Notes: a model not told the origin generated them from the letters alone. Shown: positions 24,300-32,236, counted from the first letter of the stretch. The stretch is 64,000 nt of DNA from Rothia dentocariosa ATCC 17931 (GCF_000164695.2 NC_014643.1:1240001-1304000), one strand, 5' to 3'. Made by a program: numbers and translations.

Positions 24300-24959
24300 A
24301 TGAACGAACAAGAAATTCATCATTTACTTTACGACATTCCAGAGAATGTTGATTATACGGATATTCCGCAGGAGCTGGATTTAGAAGATGTTCCTAAAGA
24401 AAGAGTTGATAAATTACGAGATTTACTCCATTCAGATGATTTGGCAGTGCGTTTTGATGCTGCATTGCTATTGACAAATTGGGGGGTGGAAGACGGTCTG
24501 AATACTTTGATAGACTTGTTTGAGAAAGGAGAAACGAAGGGATTTATCCCTCATCATCTACATCCTTATGATGACACCAACAAACATATTTTAGATGCGT
24601 TAATTGGCTATTGGGCGAGTCAAACTGATTTACATAAAGAACAAGAAGCTCGTAAAAGGATATATCCTACGATTATTTCAATCATTAAGCAAGCAGTACA
24701 TTCATCTTATAGTATTGCGCAAATTGGTTTTTTAATAAAAAAAGATTTAGATATTCATAAAGAAGTTTATACAGAATATATCCCAGTTTTAGAGGACTTT
24801 TTGACAGCTATTATTGACGATAAAGAGAGGAACTATTGGCGCATTCATGACGCTCTTAAGTTGCTTTTAGAGGTTGATGAACCTTTTGTTCAGAAAATCT
24901 TGACTGAAAAAGGCAAAACATTGGCTGATTTTGGCTTAGATGGAGAAGAAAATGACTGA
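24300..24959 (+). CDS. HEAT-like repeat protein, putative immunity protein
   Basis: This 219-residue all-helical acidic protein has LHSDDLAVRFDAALLLTNWG as a recognisable HEAT-type helical pair, followed by GLNTLIDLFEKGETKGF and PHHLHPYDDTNKHILDALIG. HEAT-like proteins are frequent immunity or accessory genes in streptococcal toxin arrays. Its stop overlaps the start of the NADAR gene, so the two are translationally coupled. Specific partners are unknown. Confidence 0.6.
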   Translation: MNEQEIHHLLYDIPENVDYTDIPQELDLEDVPKERVDKLRDLLHSDDLAVRFDAALLLTNWGVEDGLNTLIDLFEKGETKGFIPHHLHPYDDTNKHILDALIGYWASQTDLHKEQEARKRIYPTIISIIKQAVHSSYSIAQIGFLIKKDLDIHKEVYTEYIPVLEDFLTAIIDDKERNYWRIHDALKLLLEVDEPFVQKILTEKGKTLADFGLDGEEND

Positions 24960-25392
24960 AATTAAATTTTATCGGGTAAATGATGCTTATGGCTATCTGT
25001 CGAATTTCGCTCCCTACCCTTTTGAGATAAATGGACTAATCTGGTCAACTTCGGAGCATTATTTTCAAGCTCAAAAGTTTTTGGACAAAGCTATTCAAGA
25101 AAAAATTCGCCGCTTGAAGTCACCAATGGACGCTGCTTTAGAGGGGCGCAATCGAGAAAATCCCTTGCGTTCGGACTGGGAAGTGGTAAAGGATGACATC
25201 ATGAGGTTAGCTGTTTTTGAAAAATTCCGCCAGAATCCTGCAATTAGGAGAGAGCTATTAGCGACTGGGCATGCTACTTTGATTGAACATACGAAAAATG
25301 ATAACTACTGGGCGGATAATGGTGACGGGACTGGTAAAAATATGCTGGGAATTATTCTCATGGAAACGAGAAAAAGGCTGAAAGCAGAATAA
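24952..25392 (+). CDS. NADAR (YbiA-like) domain protein
   Basis: This 146-residue protein of the NADAR/YbiA superfamily has FYRVNDAYGYLSNFAPYPFE at the start, then WSTSEHYFQAQKFLD (the conserved E-H-Y-F-Q-A core), NPLRSDWEVVKDDIM, and the end NDNYWADNGDGTGKNMLGIILM. NADAR enzymes are N-glycosidases acting on ADP-ribose conjugates; some remove ADP-ribose from guanine in nucleic acids and act as antitoxins to DarT-like enzymes. The ATG at 24952, eight bases inside the previous gene, has GGAG upstream; an in-frame start at 24940 is less likely. Location in an immunity array suggests defence against an ADP-ribosylating toxin, which is inference. Confidence 0.82.
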   Translation: MTEIKFYRVNDAYGYLSNFAPYPFEINGLIWSTSEHYFQAQKFLDKAIQEKIRRLKSPMDAALEGRNRENPLRSDWEVVKDDIMRLAVFEKFRQNPAIRRELLATGHATLIEHTKNDNYWADNGDGTGKNMLGIILMETRKRLKAE

Positions 25393-25862
25393 TGGAAATA
25401 GATCCACAAGTCAAGCAGGCTCTGCTTAATATTGACTTTATCAAACGCTATGAGGCTTTATCGAAAGAGTATGATTTAGAAAGATTGGGTGATAAAACTC
25501 GATTGAAATATCTTGACGGTGAGTTAGTTATGGATATGATTTCAGAGGCTGGCTATATTCCCGTTTTTGACCCCAAAGAGAAATTTTTTAAATTTTATCA
25601 AGAAATAGGCGATTATACTTTTGGTTTACATTTCATCCTCTACAATGGAACGGTTGATTTTATTTGGGCAGTAACTAAGGGCAAACAAGTGCTTGCGGGA
25701 GCCCCTTGGGGTGTTTATTCTAAGCGACTAATTGACCCTAGTTATCGTATCAAAAAGCCGATTTTCAGTGACTACGACGAATTGGAAGATATTTTAAAAA
25801 CAGCTTTTAAGATTTATGAGGATTTCAAACAAGTCTTTTTAGAAATTGCTGAACAAAAATAG
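25392..25862 (+). CDS. Putative immunity protein, 156-residue family, copy 2
   Basis: This 156-residue paralog of the protein at 22678-23148 differs mainly in the first 50 residues and around the loop TKGKQVLAGAPWGVYSKRL, while KYLDGELVMDMISEAGYIP and FSDYDELEDILKTAF are unchanged. The start overlaps the NADAR stop (TAATG). The central and 3' DNA is nearly identical to copy 1, implying recent duplication or recombination between cassettes. Confidence 0.65.
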   Translation: MEIDPQVKQALLNIDFIKRYEALSKEYDLERLGDKTRLKYLDGELVMDMISEAGYIPVFDPKEKFFKFYQEIGDYTFGLHFILYNGTVDFIWAVTKGKQVLAGAPWGVYSKRLIDPSYRIKKPIFSDYDELEDILKTAFKIYEDFKQVFLEIAEQK

Positions 25863-25870
25863 ATGTCGAA

Positions 25871-25901
25871 AGAGGGCAATCGCCCTCTTTTTTGCTATAC
25901 T
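25871..25901 (+). terminator. Terminator/promoter composite, second copy
   Basis: AGAGGGCAATCGCCCTCT is followed by TTTTTTGCTATACTGG. It is the same element as at 23157-23188, with a slightly longer stem. Confidence 0.7.
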
Positions 25902-25922
25902 GGTATCAGCGGGGTGGAGTAG

Positions 25923-25946
25923 ATGATAGATAAAATTGATTTTTTA
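25923..25946 (+). pseudogene. Start of a second SUKH-like gene, cut by the IS
   Basis: MIDKIDFL is encoded and preceded by the same leader as the gene at 23209. The ISL3-type terminal repeat GGCTCTTTGTCAACTGTAGT begins at 25947 and ends the frame. Confidence 0.8.
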
Positions 25947-26693
25947 GGCTCTTTGTCAACTGTAGTGGGTTGATAAAAAGTTACAACCTGGAGAGGACCA
26001 AATTGGTTCTCTCCTTTTTGATATTCAAAGCAATGAGAATTCTCGTTTTAAAATTTTCAAAGTTCCGGAAGCCAAAAGCATTTCGCTTAATGACTTTGAT
26101 GAGGTTATTTGTGGCCTCAAGTTTTGCGTTTGAGTAGGGAAGTTCAAGTGCATTAATGATCTTATCCTGATCCCTCAAAAAGGTCCTAAAAATGGTCTGG
26201 AAGATAGGATTCACAGAAGAAATGGACTCTGTGATCAATTCAAAGAAATAGTCAGCGTGCTTCTCTTGAAAATGAAAGAGTAAAAGCTGATAGAGTTCAT
26301 AGTGATCTCTAAGATCTTGAGAGTAAGAGAGAAGTTTTTCGAGAATCTCTTTATTGGTTAAATGCGCCTCAAATGTTGGATGATAAAATCGTTTACTGCT
26401 CAGCGTATAGTTATCCTGTTGAATGAGTTTCCAGTAACGTTTCAGTGCTTTATATTCGTGCGATCTCCTGTCAAACTGATTCATAATTTTGATGCGTACG
26501 CGATTCATTGCTCGACTGAGATGCTGGACAATATGAAAGCGATCGAGAACGATTTTAGCATTTGGAAAAAATTTTCTAGCAATATCGTAGTAGGGACTAA
26601 ACATGTCCATGGTAATGACTTTCACGCGACTTCTTACCTGTCTAGAATACCGAAGGAAATGATTGCGAATAGTTGCTTGAGTCCGTCCATCTA
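25947..26693 (-). mobile_element. IS1167-like (ISL3 family) element, 3' part, truncated
   Basis: It begins at the terminal repeat GGCTCTTTGTCAACTGTAGT and extends to 26693, where the right-hand 154 bp repeat cuts it. It contains the transposase C-terminal part. About 110 bases at its right end (about 26582-26693) duplicate 19375-19484 of the left fragment. Confidence 0.85.
25981..26693 (-). pseudogene. ISL3 family transposase, C-terminal part
   Basis: The sequence begins in DGRTQATIRNHFLRYSRQ, passes VITMDMFSPYYDIARKFFPN (first catalytic Asp), VLDRFHIVQHLSRAMNRVR (second Asp region) and ends SNAKLEATNNLIKVIKRNAF (catalytic Glu) then FGFRNFENFKTRILIALN. All three DDE residues appear present, but the N-terminal DNA-binding part is missing. 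It could only be complete if joined to the fragment at 19377-20028. Confidence 0.85.
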
Positions 26694-26847
26694 TGAGGGT
26701 TATTCATTAGGGGTGTAACACCCCAACCGCCTAACCACTCTTCACCACACGGAAAAACAACGACCCCTCACCTCGTACCGGAGAGTGTTCTCGGTGGTAC
26801 GGGCACTGTTTTTCTGGATACAAAACTACCCAAATAAATAACCCTCA
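26694..26847. mobile_element. 154 bp MITE-like element, right boundary of the island
   Basis: It has the same length, orientation and ends (TGAGGGTTATTCATT...AATAAATAACCCTCA) as 19223-19376, with only scattered substitutions (for example GGGGTGTAACACCCC in place of GGGGCGTGACGCCCC, a compensated stem). Chromosomal DNA resumes at 26848. Confidence 0.75.
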
Positions 26848-26972
26848 ATGAGATAGGAATGGTCAGCTCCTCCGTTCGGATGTAGACGTTCCTACAAACG
26901 GACAATATACAAATGTTTTCCTTACCCCTATATTTAAGGAATGAAAGCTTTTTCATAAGGAAGGTAGGCATC

Positions 26973-27209
26973 ATGAAAACCGAAAAATCGAAAGAAATTT
27001 TCTGGAGCATCATCTCAATTCTCGTAGGCGGAGTAGCCTGGCTAACCATGCAGAATATTTCATGGGGTGTAGTAGACCCCGCGAAAGTCGGTCTCGTATT
27101 CGCAGTAATCGGCCTCATTTCGCTTATCTGGGCTCTCTTCAATAAAAACTCCGATAGCTCACGAGCGCACGAGACTATACGTAACGCCAATAGGTCAAAG
27201 GAGGATTAA
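26973..27209 (+). CDS. Small membrane protein with two helices
   Basis: This 78-residue protein contains two hydrophobic segments: IFWSIISILVGGVAWLTM and VGLVFAVIGLISLIWALF. The C-terminus is short and polar (SSRAHETIRNANRSKED). The start at 26973 is set by AAGGAAGGTAGG upstream. No family is recognised; small two-helix proteins of this kind are common in actinobacteria. It is the first chromosomal gene right of the island. Confidence 0.6.
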   Translation: MKTEKSKEIFWSIISILVGGVAWLTMQNISWGVVDPAKVGLVFAVIGLISLIWALFNKNSDSSRAHETIRNANRSKED

Positions 27210-27211
27210 GA

Positions 27212-27472
27212 AATGACAAACCGGTGGAGCACTCTCAGAATCGATGAAGCCTCTGTCATGCACCTCGGAGTCATAGATACCCCTACTCTAGGTCGCCTGC
27301 CGATGCCCTAGCTTCTCGTCGTCCAAGCCCTCAGGAGCTATTCCAACGCTGGGATACGCAACAGTGGAAAATTGCTGACATCGAATTAGAAAAGGACATC
27401 CTGGATTTTCATACAAGGGTTCCGAAACGTCTTCGTGAAGAGCTGGAACGCCTTCAAGAGCTATCAATCTGA
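27212..27472 (+). pseudogene. Truncated, frameshifted gene, possibly diiron ferritin-like
   Basis: ATG at 27212 opens MTNRWSTLRIDEASVMHLG and continues to about 27300 (TPTLGRLP), where a stop is met. The other frame continues DALASRRPSPQELFQRWDTQ, then WKIADIELEKD and LREELERLQELSI up to TGA at 27470. The motif ELFQRWDTQQW...DIELEKD recalls N-termini of ferritin-like diiron oxygenases, but this is a weak resemblance. The 3' part has been replaced by the IS5-like remnant that follows directly. Confidence 0.5.
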
Positions 27473-28026
27473 TGGAAAAGCGCTGGTGAAGGTTCTGAAA
27501 TAGCGCTTACTCAGTTGCAACAAGCACGAGATATGCCAGGTTCACTGGTTGTTGACGGAACTCTAATTCCAACCTGGAACTGGCAATCACTCGGAATAAT
27601 AAACTTCTCATGCAAACACAAATGTGCTGGTTTCAACCACCAAATCATCTGCACCTTAGACGGGAAATTTTTAGCTATCACCGACCCAGTACGGGGAGCT
27701 AGATACGACGTTTATGCTTACCGGTTTCACCAGCTAGAAATATTCCTTGATGAGTACGCTCTGGCAGATAAAGGGTACATCGGGTCAGGGTTACTGATTC
27801 CGACTAAACGAAAAGCATTAGTGAGGTGAGAGCAGAGCTGCGGTGAAAGAGAATAAGAGTCGGGTCAATCGGCTGAGGTCGGTGGTTGAGCGGGTCATTG
27901 CTCAGGTGAAGACTTGGCGAGTGTTACATACAGGGTTTCGGTATCCGCTGAGCTCCTACGGGATGGTGTTTTTGGTGGCGCGGGCGTTGATTTTCTTTGC
28001 GGCTGGGTACCCCTTATGAATAACTT
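27473..28026 (+). pseudogene. IS5-like (DDE_Tnp_4) transposase remnant
   Basis: There is no start. The reading opens AGEGSEIALTQLQQARDMPG and includes LVVDGTLIPTWNW (first Asp), the CKHKCAGFNHQII segment and DPVRGARYDVYAY (second Asp) and ADKGYIGSGLLIPTKR. It shifts frame near 27835 and ends SRVNRLRSVVERVIAQVKTW, then FRYPLSSYGMVFLVARALIF and a stop at 28019. The end CCCCTTATGAATAAC matches the inner end of the 154 bp repeats closely, so this is a candidate parent element. Confidence 0.7.
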
Positions 28027-28076
28027 TTTATGTCTTGCGCATTATCTTTTGTACGCCCGCAGCCTTTTTTTCTGCT

Positions 28077-28139
28077 AAAAGAGCCTTAATTTCAATAAAG
28101 AGTATTTTTCGCCGCTTTCTTGAAATCAAGGCTCTTTTT
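28077..28139. terminator. Bidirectional terminator, AAAAAGAGCC family
   Basis: The arms AAAAGAGCCTTAATTTCAA and TTGAAATCAAGGCTCTTTT enclose an inner AAAGAG...CGCTTT pairing. It insulates the OpuC-type operon from the debris upstream. Confidence 0.85.
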
Positions 28140-28223
28140 ACACCAGGGAAGAGGAGAGCAGCAGCTGGCAGACCGGTAAACACGCCGGTTCGTTTCAATT
28201 TCCTGGAATTTCCGTTAGGGTGG

Positions 28224-28250
28224 AGACGTTGTGTTATTTGCACAACGTCT
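28224..28250. promoter_or_regulatory. Inverted repeat in the OpuC-type operon leader
   Basis: AGACGTTGTG and CACAACGTCT form perfect 10 bp arms seven bases apart, 42 bases upstream of the first start codon. A -10-like TAGGGT lies at 28216. It could be an operator or an mRNA hairpin. Confidence 0.55.
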
Positions 28251-28291
28251 GTACACACGGCGGCAAAACCGGCGCATACGGAAGAGATCGA

Positions 28292-29197
28292 ATGCCAGCA
28301 TCCACTCCCCAAGAAACCATACCGTCGAACTCCGCGCAGGCAACACGCACTGCGGGAATCGAATTCTCCCAGGTCACCAAACGCTACGGCGCTAACACCG
28401 TGGTCAATAACCTGACTCTGAGCATCCCCGCCGGTGAAACCACCGTTTTCGTCGGTTCCTCAGGATGCGGTAAAACCACCACCCTGCGCATGATCAACCG
28501 CATGGTCGAGCCGCAGGAAGGCACGATCACTATTGGCGGTCAAAATATCGCAGACCAAGACCCATACAAGCTGCGCCGATCCATCGGGTACGTCATGCAA
28601 AGCGGCGGGCTGCTGCCGCATCGTACCGTGCTTGAGAACGTTATGACCGTGCCCCTGTTGAACGGCACCCCCAAACAGCAGGCGAAAGAACGCGCTCTTG
28701 ACCTTCTGGACACCGTGGGTTTGGATGCGTCCTTAGCGCAGCGCTACCCGGCTCAGCTTTCCGGCGGGCAGGCACAGCGCGTGGGAGTCGCGCGGGCGCT
28801 CGCGGCGGATGCCTCTATTTTGCTCATGGACGAGCCTTTTTCTGCGGTCGATCCGATCGTGCGCACCGAACTGCAGGAAGAACTTTTGCGCCTGCAGGGC
28901 GAGCTGCATAAGACCATTGTTTTCGTAACCCACGATATTGATGAGGCTCTATTCCTCGGCGATAATATTGCGGTCTTCGCCCCCGGCGGCAAGCTCGCCC
29001 AATATGGCGCCCCCGAAGAGATCCTGACGAATCCCGCTAATGATTTTGTGGAATCTTTCGTTAGCCAGTCCGTGGGTGCCTTGCTGCCTGCCGATGTGAT
29101 GCGCCAGGTGCGGTATATTCGCCGCGAACGCTACCGCCGCACACGCGAAGCCGCAGTATCGGGCGAGGGCGCCGCATCGACCTCTGGGCGGGGATAG
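28292..29197 (+). CDS. opuCA: Glycine betaine/choline-type ABC transporter ATPase
   Basis: This 301-residue ATPase is of the OpuCA/ProV type. Walker A is GSSGCGKTT, the Q-loop MQSGGLLPHRTVLENV, the signature LSGGQAQRVGVARAL, Walker B ILLMDEPFSAVD and the H-loop FVTHDIDEAL. It lacks C-terminal CBS domains, which OpuCA often carries, and has a short charged tail instead. GGAAGAG before ATG at 28292 sets the start. It is the first gene of a four-gene operon with coupled starts. Gene symbols here reflect family, not tested substrate. Confidence 0.85.
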   Translation: MPASTPQETIPSNSAQATRTAGIEFSQVTKRYGANTVVNNLTLSIPAGETTVFVGSSGCGKTTTLRMINRMVEPQEGTITIGGQNIADQDPYKLRRSIGYVMQSGGLLPHRTVLENVMTVPLLNGTPKQQAKERALDLLDTVGLDASLAQRYPAQLSGGQAQRVGVARALAADASILLMDEPFSAVDPIVRTELQEELLRLQGELHKTIVFVTHDIDEALFLGDNIAVFAPGGKLAQYGAPEEILTNPANDFVESFVSQSVGALLPADVMRQVRYIRRERYRRTREAAVSGEGAASTSGRG

Positions 29198-29198
29198 T

Positions 29199-29891
29199 AT
29201 GGACCTGTTGTTGGCAGATTCGATGCACTGGGACTGGTTGGGAAATAACATCCAGCGCGTCCTTGATTTGACCCTCAATCACCTGTACCAGGGCATTATT
29301 CCGGTACTTGTGGGAACCGCTCTGTCGATTCCGGTGGCGCGGTATGCGAGCCGACGCCGCGCGCGGGAAGACGGCGCGAAAACCTACCGGAGTGGTGCGC
29401 ACGCCCTGGTGCACGGCTTCGGGCTGCTCTACACAATCCCGTCGATCGCGTTCTTCGTACTCATGCCGCTGATTCTGGGGACCAGCATTATTTCGCCGGT
29501 GAACGTGCTTGTGGCGCTTACGATCTACACGATGGCGCTGATGGTGCGTTCCGGGGTAGATGCTTTTAATGCGGTTCCCGAGCATGTGGTGGAGTCATCG
29601 CGCGCCCTGGGATACACCCCGGCTCGTGCGTTTTTCACGGTGGAATTACCACTCGCTTTACCCGTGCTTTTTGCCGGTATCCGCGTGGCGACGGTGGCAA
29701 ATATTGCGATGGTATCCGTGGGTGCGGTTATTGGTGTTTCTTCGCTCGGCACGCTTTTTACCGACGGACTGGCGCGTAGTATACCCGCCGAACTTATCAC
29801 GGGCGTGGTGCTCAGCGCCGTCCTCGCCTACCTCGCCGATGCGCTTCTTGCCCTCACGGCACGGCGCCTGACCGCCTGGAGGACCGCATGA
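29199..29891 (+). CDS. opuCB: Glycine betaine/choline-type ABC permease 1
   Basis: This 230-residue permease of the OpuCB/ProW-like family has about five or six membrane segments. Family marks are FGLLYTIPSIAFFVLMPLI, the EAA-type loop VVESSRALGYTPARAFFTVELPL and VSVGAVIGVSSLGTLFTDGL. It starts one base after the ATPase stop. With the second permease it forms the membrane channel of a compatible-solute importer. Confidence 0.85.
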   Translation: MDLLLADSMHWDWLGNNIQRVLDLTLNHLYQGIIPVLVGTALSIPVARYASRRRAREDGAKTYRSGAHALVHGFGLLYTIPSIAFFVLMPLILGTSIISPVNVLVALTIYTMALMVRSGVDAFNAVPEHVVESSRALGYTPARAFFTVELPLALPVLFAGIRVATVANIAMVSVGAVIGVSSLGTLFTDGLARSIPAELITGVVLSAVLAYLADALLALTARRLTAWRTA

Positions 29892-30634
29892 ATGTTATAG
29901 AACGTACCTTCGCTTTTCTGGGTGATGGCGTCAACTGGCAAGGGTCTCAGGGCATTTTGGCGCGCACCGTCGAGCATCTGGGCATCACCATGTTTGCGGT
30001 TGCGATTGCCCTGGTGATTGCCGTGCCTTTGGGGCTGTGGGCTGGGCATACACGCCGCGGCGGGCACGCTCTGCTGGGGTTTACCGCCGCTTTGCGCGCT
30101 CTGCCCGCCCTGGGTTTGCTGACCCTGCTTGCTCTCTGGTTTGGTGTTAACGCGATTCCACCGCTCGCAGTGCTCGTGATTATCGCGGTGGCGCCCCTGC
30201 TGGCGCATACCCTCGAAGCCGTGACCGGGATTGATCCGGATGTGGTGGATGCGGCACGCGCTCAAGGCATGACCGAAGGGCAGATTCTTTGCCGGGTTGA
30301 GATTCCTCTGGGTCTTCCGGTGTTTATGGGTGGTCTGCGCAGCGCGGTGCTGCAGGTGATCGCGACGGCGACTATTGCCGCCTACATTAATGGGAATAAC
30401 CTGGGTCGGTACCTTTTTGATGGGCTCGCGGTGCGGGACTATCCGCGTATGCTCGTGGCAACCCTGCTGGTAGCTGTGCTCGCCTTCGTGGTGGATGCGA
30501 TTATGGCCCTAGCGCAGCGGGCCGTGACCCCCGTTCCATTGCGGGGTGGAGGCGCATCCAAACGTCATGGGCAACCGAAACACGAGAGCGCACTGGATGC
30601 GGCAAACTCGCACACGGAAGGGGCACACGCATGA
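29888..30634 (+). CDS. opuCD: Glycine betaine/choline-type ABC permease 2
   Basis: This 248-residue permease overlaps the preceding gene by four bases (ATGA). It has ALRALPALGLLTLLALWFGV, an EAA loop VVDAARAQGMTEGQILCRVE, and a C-terminal helix followed by a polar tail. It is the partner of the first permease. Both lack the fused binding domain found in some OpuC relatives. Confidence 0.85.
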   Translation: MNVIERTFAFLGDGVNWQGSQGILARTVEHLGITMFAVAIALVIAVPLGLWAGHTRRGGHALLGFTAALRALPALGLLTLLALWFGVNAIPPLAVLVIIAVAPLLAHTLEAVTGIDPDVVDAARAQGMTEGQILCRVEIPLGLPVFMGGLRSAVLQVIATATIAAYINGNNLGRYLFDGLAVRDYPRMLVATLLVAVLAFVVDAIMALAQRAVTPVPLRGGGASKRHGQPKHESALDAANSHTEGAHA

Positions 30635-31638
30635 GCCTGGTGCATCGCCGAAACACGAATGATCGTTCTTTTCTTTCCGGAAAGAGCGCGAAAAGCCGCG
30701 GAACGGCCGAGACTGGAATGGCACGCGGCGTTACCAGGCGGCGGGCATTGGGTGTCGTTGGCGCCCTTGGGACGTTAGGAGCGTTGAGCGCCTGCGGGCT
30801 GAGCGGCGAAAACGTTTTCGGCGGTGAACACGACGGTATTATCGTGGGGTCAGCAGCGTTCGCAGAGTCGCAGATTCTCGCCGAAATATACTCCCAAGCG
30901 CTAAATAAAAACGGGTTTAAATCGAGCACCCAGCTGGGGATTGGCGCGCGTGAAGCCTACCTGGGGGCGCTTACCTCCGGGGCTATCGACGTGGTTCCCG
31001 AATACTCGGGCAACCTGCTGTTGTATCTTGACGAGAATTCCAAGGCGCAGACTAAACAAGAGATTCTGCAGGCGCTCGGTGGGGTGCTGGATAAAAACCT
31101 CAAGGCTCTGGACGCCTCGCAGGCGGAAAATAAAGATACCCTAGTCGTTACCCAGCAGACCGCCCAAAAATACAATCTGCACACCCTGGATGATATGGCG
31201 AAGGTCTGTACCGAACTGAAGATTGGTGCCGCTCCCGAATTTGCCGAACGCGCCTACGGAATTCCGGGGCTCAAAGATAAGTACGGGTGCGTTCCGGCGG
31301 AATTCGTCTCGCTTGCGGATGGGGGAGGGGCACTCACCGTCAAAGCCCTGCAGGATAACACCGTGCAGGTTGTAGATTTGTACTCGACCACCCCGGCAAT
31401 TACACAGAACAATTTTGTGATGCTCGAAGACCCGAAAAACATGATTCCGGCGCAGCAGGTACTCCCCATTATCAACACCAAACGGGTTCCCGAGGATGCG
31501 CAGGCGGTACTGAACCGCATCAGTGCGGTGCTGACGACCGACGATTTACGCTCGCTCAATGACGAGGTATCCGGCGATAAGAAACTGGACCCGTCCACGG
31601 CAGCGGCAAACTGGCTCAAGGGTAAGGGGCTGTTGTAG
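30631..31638 (+). CDS. opuCC: Glycine betaine/choline-type binding lipoprotein
   Basis: This 335-residue OpuAC-family binding protein overlaps the permease gene (ATGA). A 40-residue polar N-terminus precedes a Tat-like TRRRALGVVGALG segment and the lipobox LSAC. The long leader is unusual, and an alternative start at 30718 would place the signal at the N-terminus. The body shows GSAAFAESQILAEIYSQAL, EYSGNLLLYLD and PAITQNNFVMLEDPKNMIP, typical of quaternary ammonium binding proteins. It completes an osmoprotectant importer. Its stop is followed by only 50 bases before the convergent gene. Confidence 0.83.
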   Translation: MSLVHRRNTNDRSFLSGKSAKSRGTAETGMARGVTRRRALGVVGALGTLGALSACGLSGENVFGGEHDGIIVGSAAFAESQILAEIYSQALNKNGFKSSTQLGIGAREAYLGALTSGAIDVVPEYSGNLLLYLDENSKAQTKQEILQALGGVLDKNLKALDASQAENKDTLVVTQQTAQKYNLHTLDDMAKVCTELKIGAAPEFAERAYGIPGLKDKYGCVPAEFVSLADGGGALTVKALQDNTVQVVDLYSTTPAITQNNFVMLEDPKNMIPAQQVLPIINTKRVPEDAQAVLNRISAVLTTDDLRSLNDEVSGDKKLDPSTAAANWLKGKGLL

Positions 31639-31688
31639 CCTTTCTTCCTTTTCTGCGCGGGGTGCTGGATACCGCTAGGTTCTGGTGC

Positions 31689-32210
31689 TCAGAGAATATC
31701 CGGTTGGGGAGATGAACGGAGAGAACTATAAACGACCGGGAGTTCCGTGAGGGAGAGGCCCACCCGCAGGTCACCGAGCGCATCCGTCAGGTATTCGATG
31801 CCAGCCTCTAGGGAATCCAGCACATCCTCGCCCGCGCTAGAGACCACCACCGACGTCACGATGCGCCAGCCCGCCTTACCGTTCGATGGCACGCTGAACC
31901 TGCCTAACCCAACAGCCTGTGCTCCCTCATGGATCCCGGCGAGCGCCACCTTGCCCCGCCCGGATGCGGGCACCACGCCCACCGTAAACCCGCCCGCATA
32001 GTAGGGGCGCGCAAACCCCAGAACCGGGTCAATCGCGTGCCCATCGGCGGAATCGTCATGAGTGAGGGACCCCAAGAAGGTGCGTACTGCATCCAAAATC
32101 TGCCGTTGGGATGCGCCGCCCGGCACCCGCGCCACATCAATCCGCACGCTCAGAAGCAAGTCAAGGTCGGCACGTTGGAAGGTTTCGGAGGGCATGTAAT
32201 CAAAACTCAT
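31689..32210 (-). CDS. Hypothetical protein, 173 residues
   Basis: This cytoplasmic protein with no signal or membrane segment begins MSFDYMPSETFQRADLDLLL. It contains ARPYYAGGFTVGVVPASGRG and KAGWRIVTSVVVSSAGEDV. The composition suggests an alpha/beta fold, but no family is recognised. It is a single gene between the OpuC-type operon (convergent) and repeat copy C. Confidence 0.6.
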   Translation of the reverse strand: MSFDYMPSETFQRADLDLLLSVRIDVARVPGGASQRQILDAVRTFLGSLTHDDSADGHAIDPVLGFARPYYAGGFTVGVVPASGRGKVALAGIHEGAQAVGLGRFSVPSNGKAGWRIVTSVVVSSAGEDVLDSLEAGIEYLTDALGDLRVGLSLTELPVVYSSLRSSPQPDIL

Positions 32211-32236
32211 GCTCCCACTTTAACTGCGTTTTAAAC

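Larger units (their letters stand above)
19377..26693. other. Horizontally acquired streptococcal toxin/immunity island
   Basis: This 7.3 kb block is bounded by halves of an IS1167-like element and then by 154 bp direct repeats. It is much richer in A and T than the surrounding chromosome, has canonical TTGACA/TATACT promoters, and encodes LXG-toxin-like and immunity-like proteins typical of Streptococcus. The host is an actinobacterium, so this is cross-phylum transfer. It lies 79 bases downstream of tRNA-Phe. There is no integrase, relaxase or phage gene in it. Confidence 0.85.
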
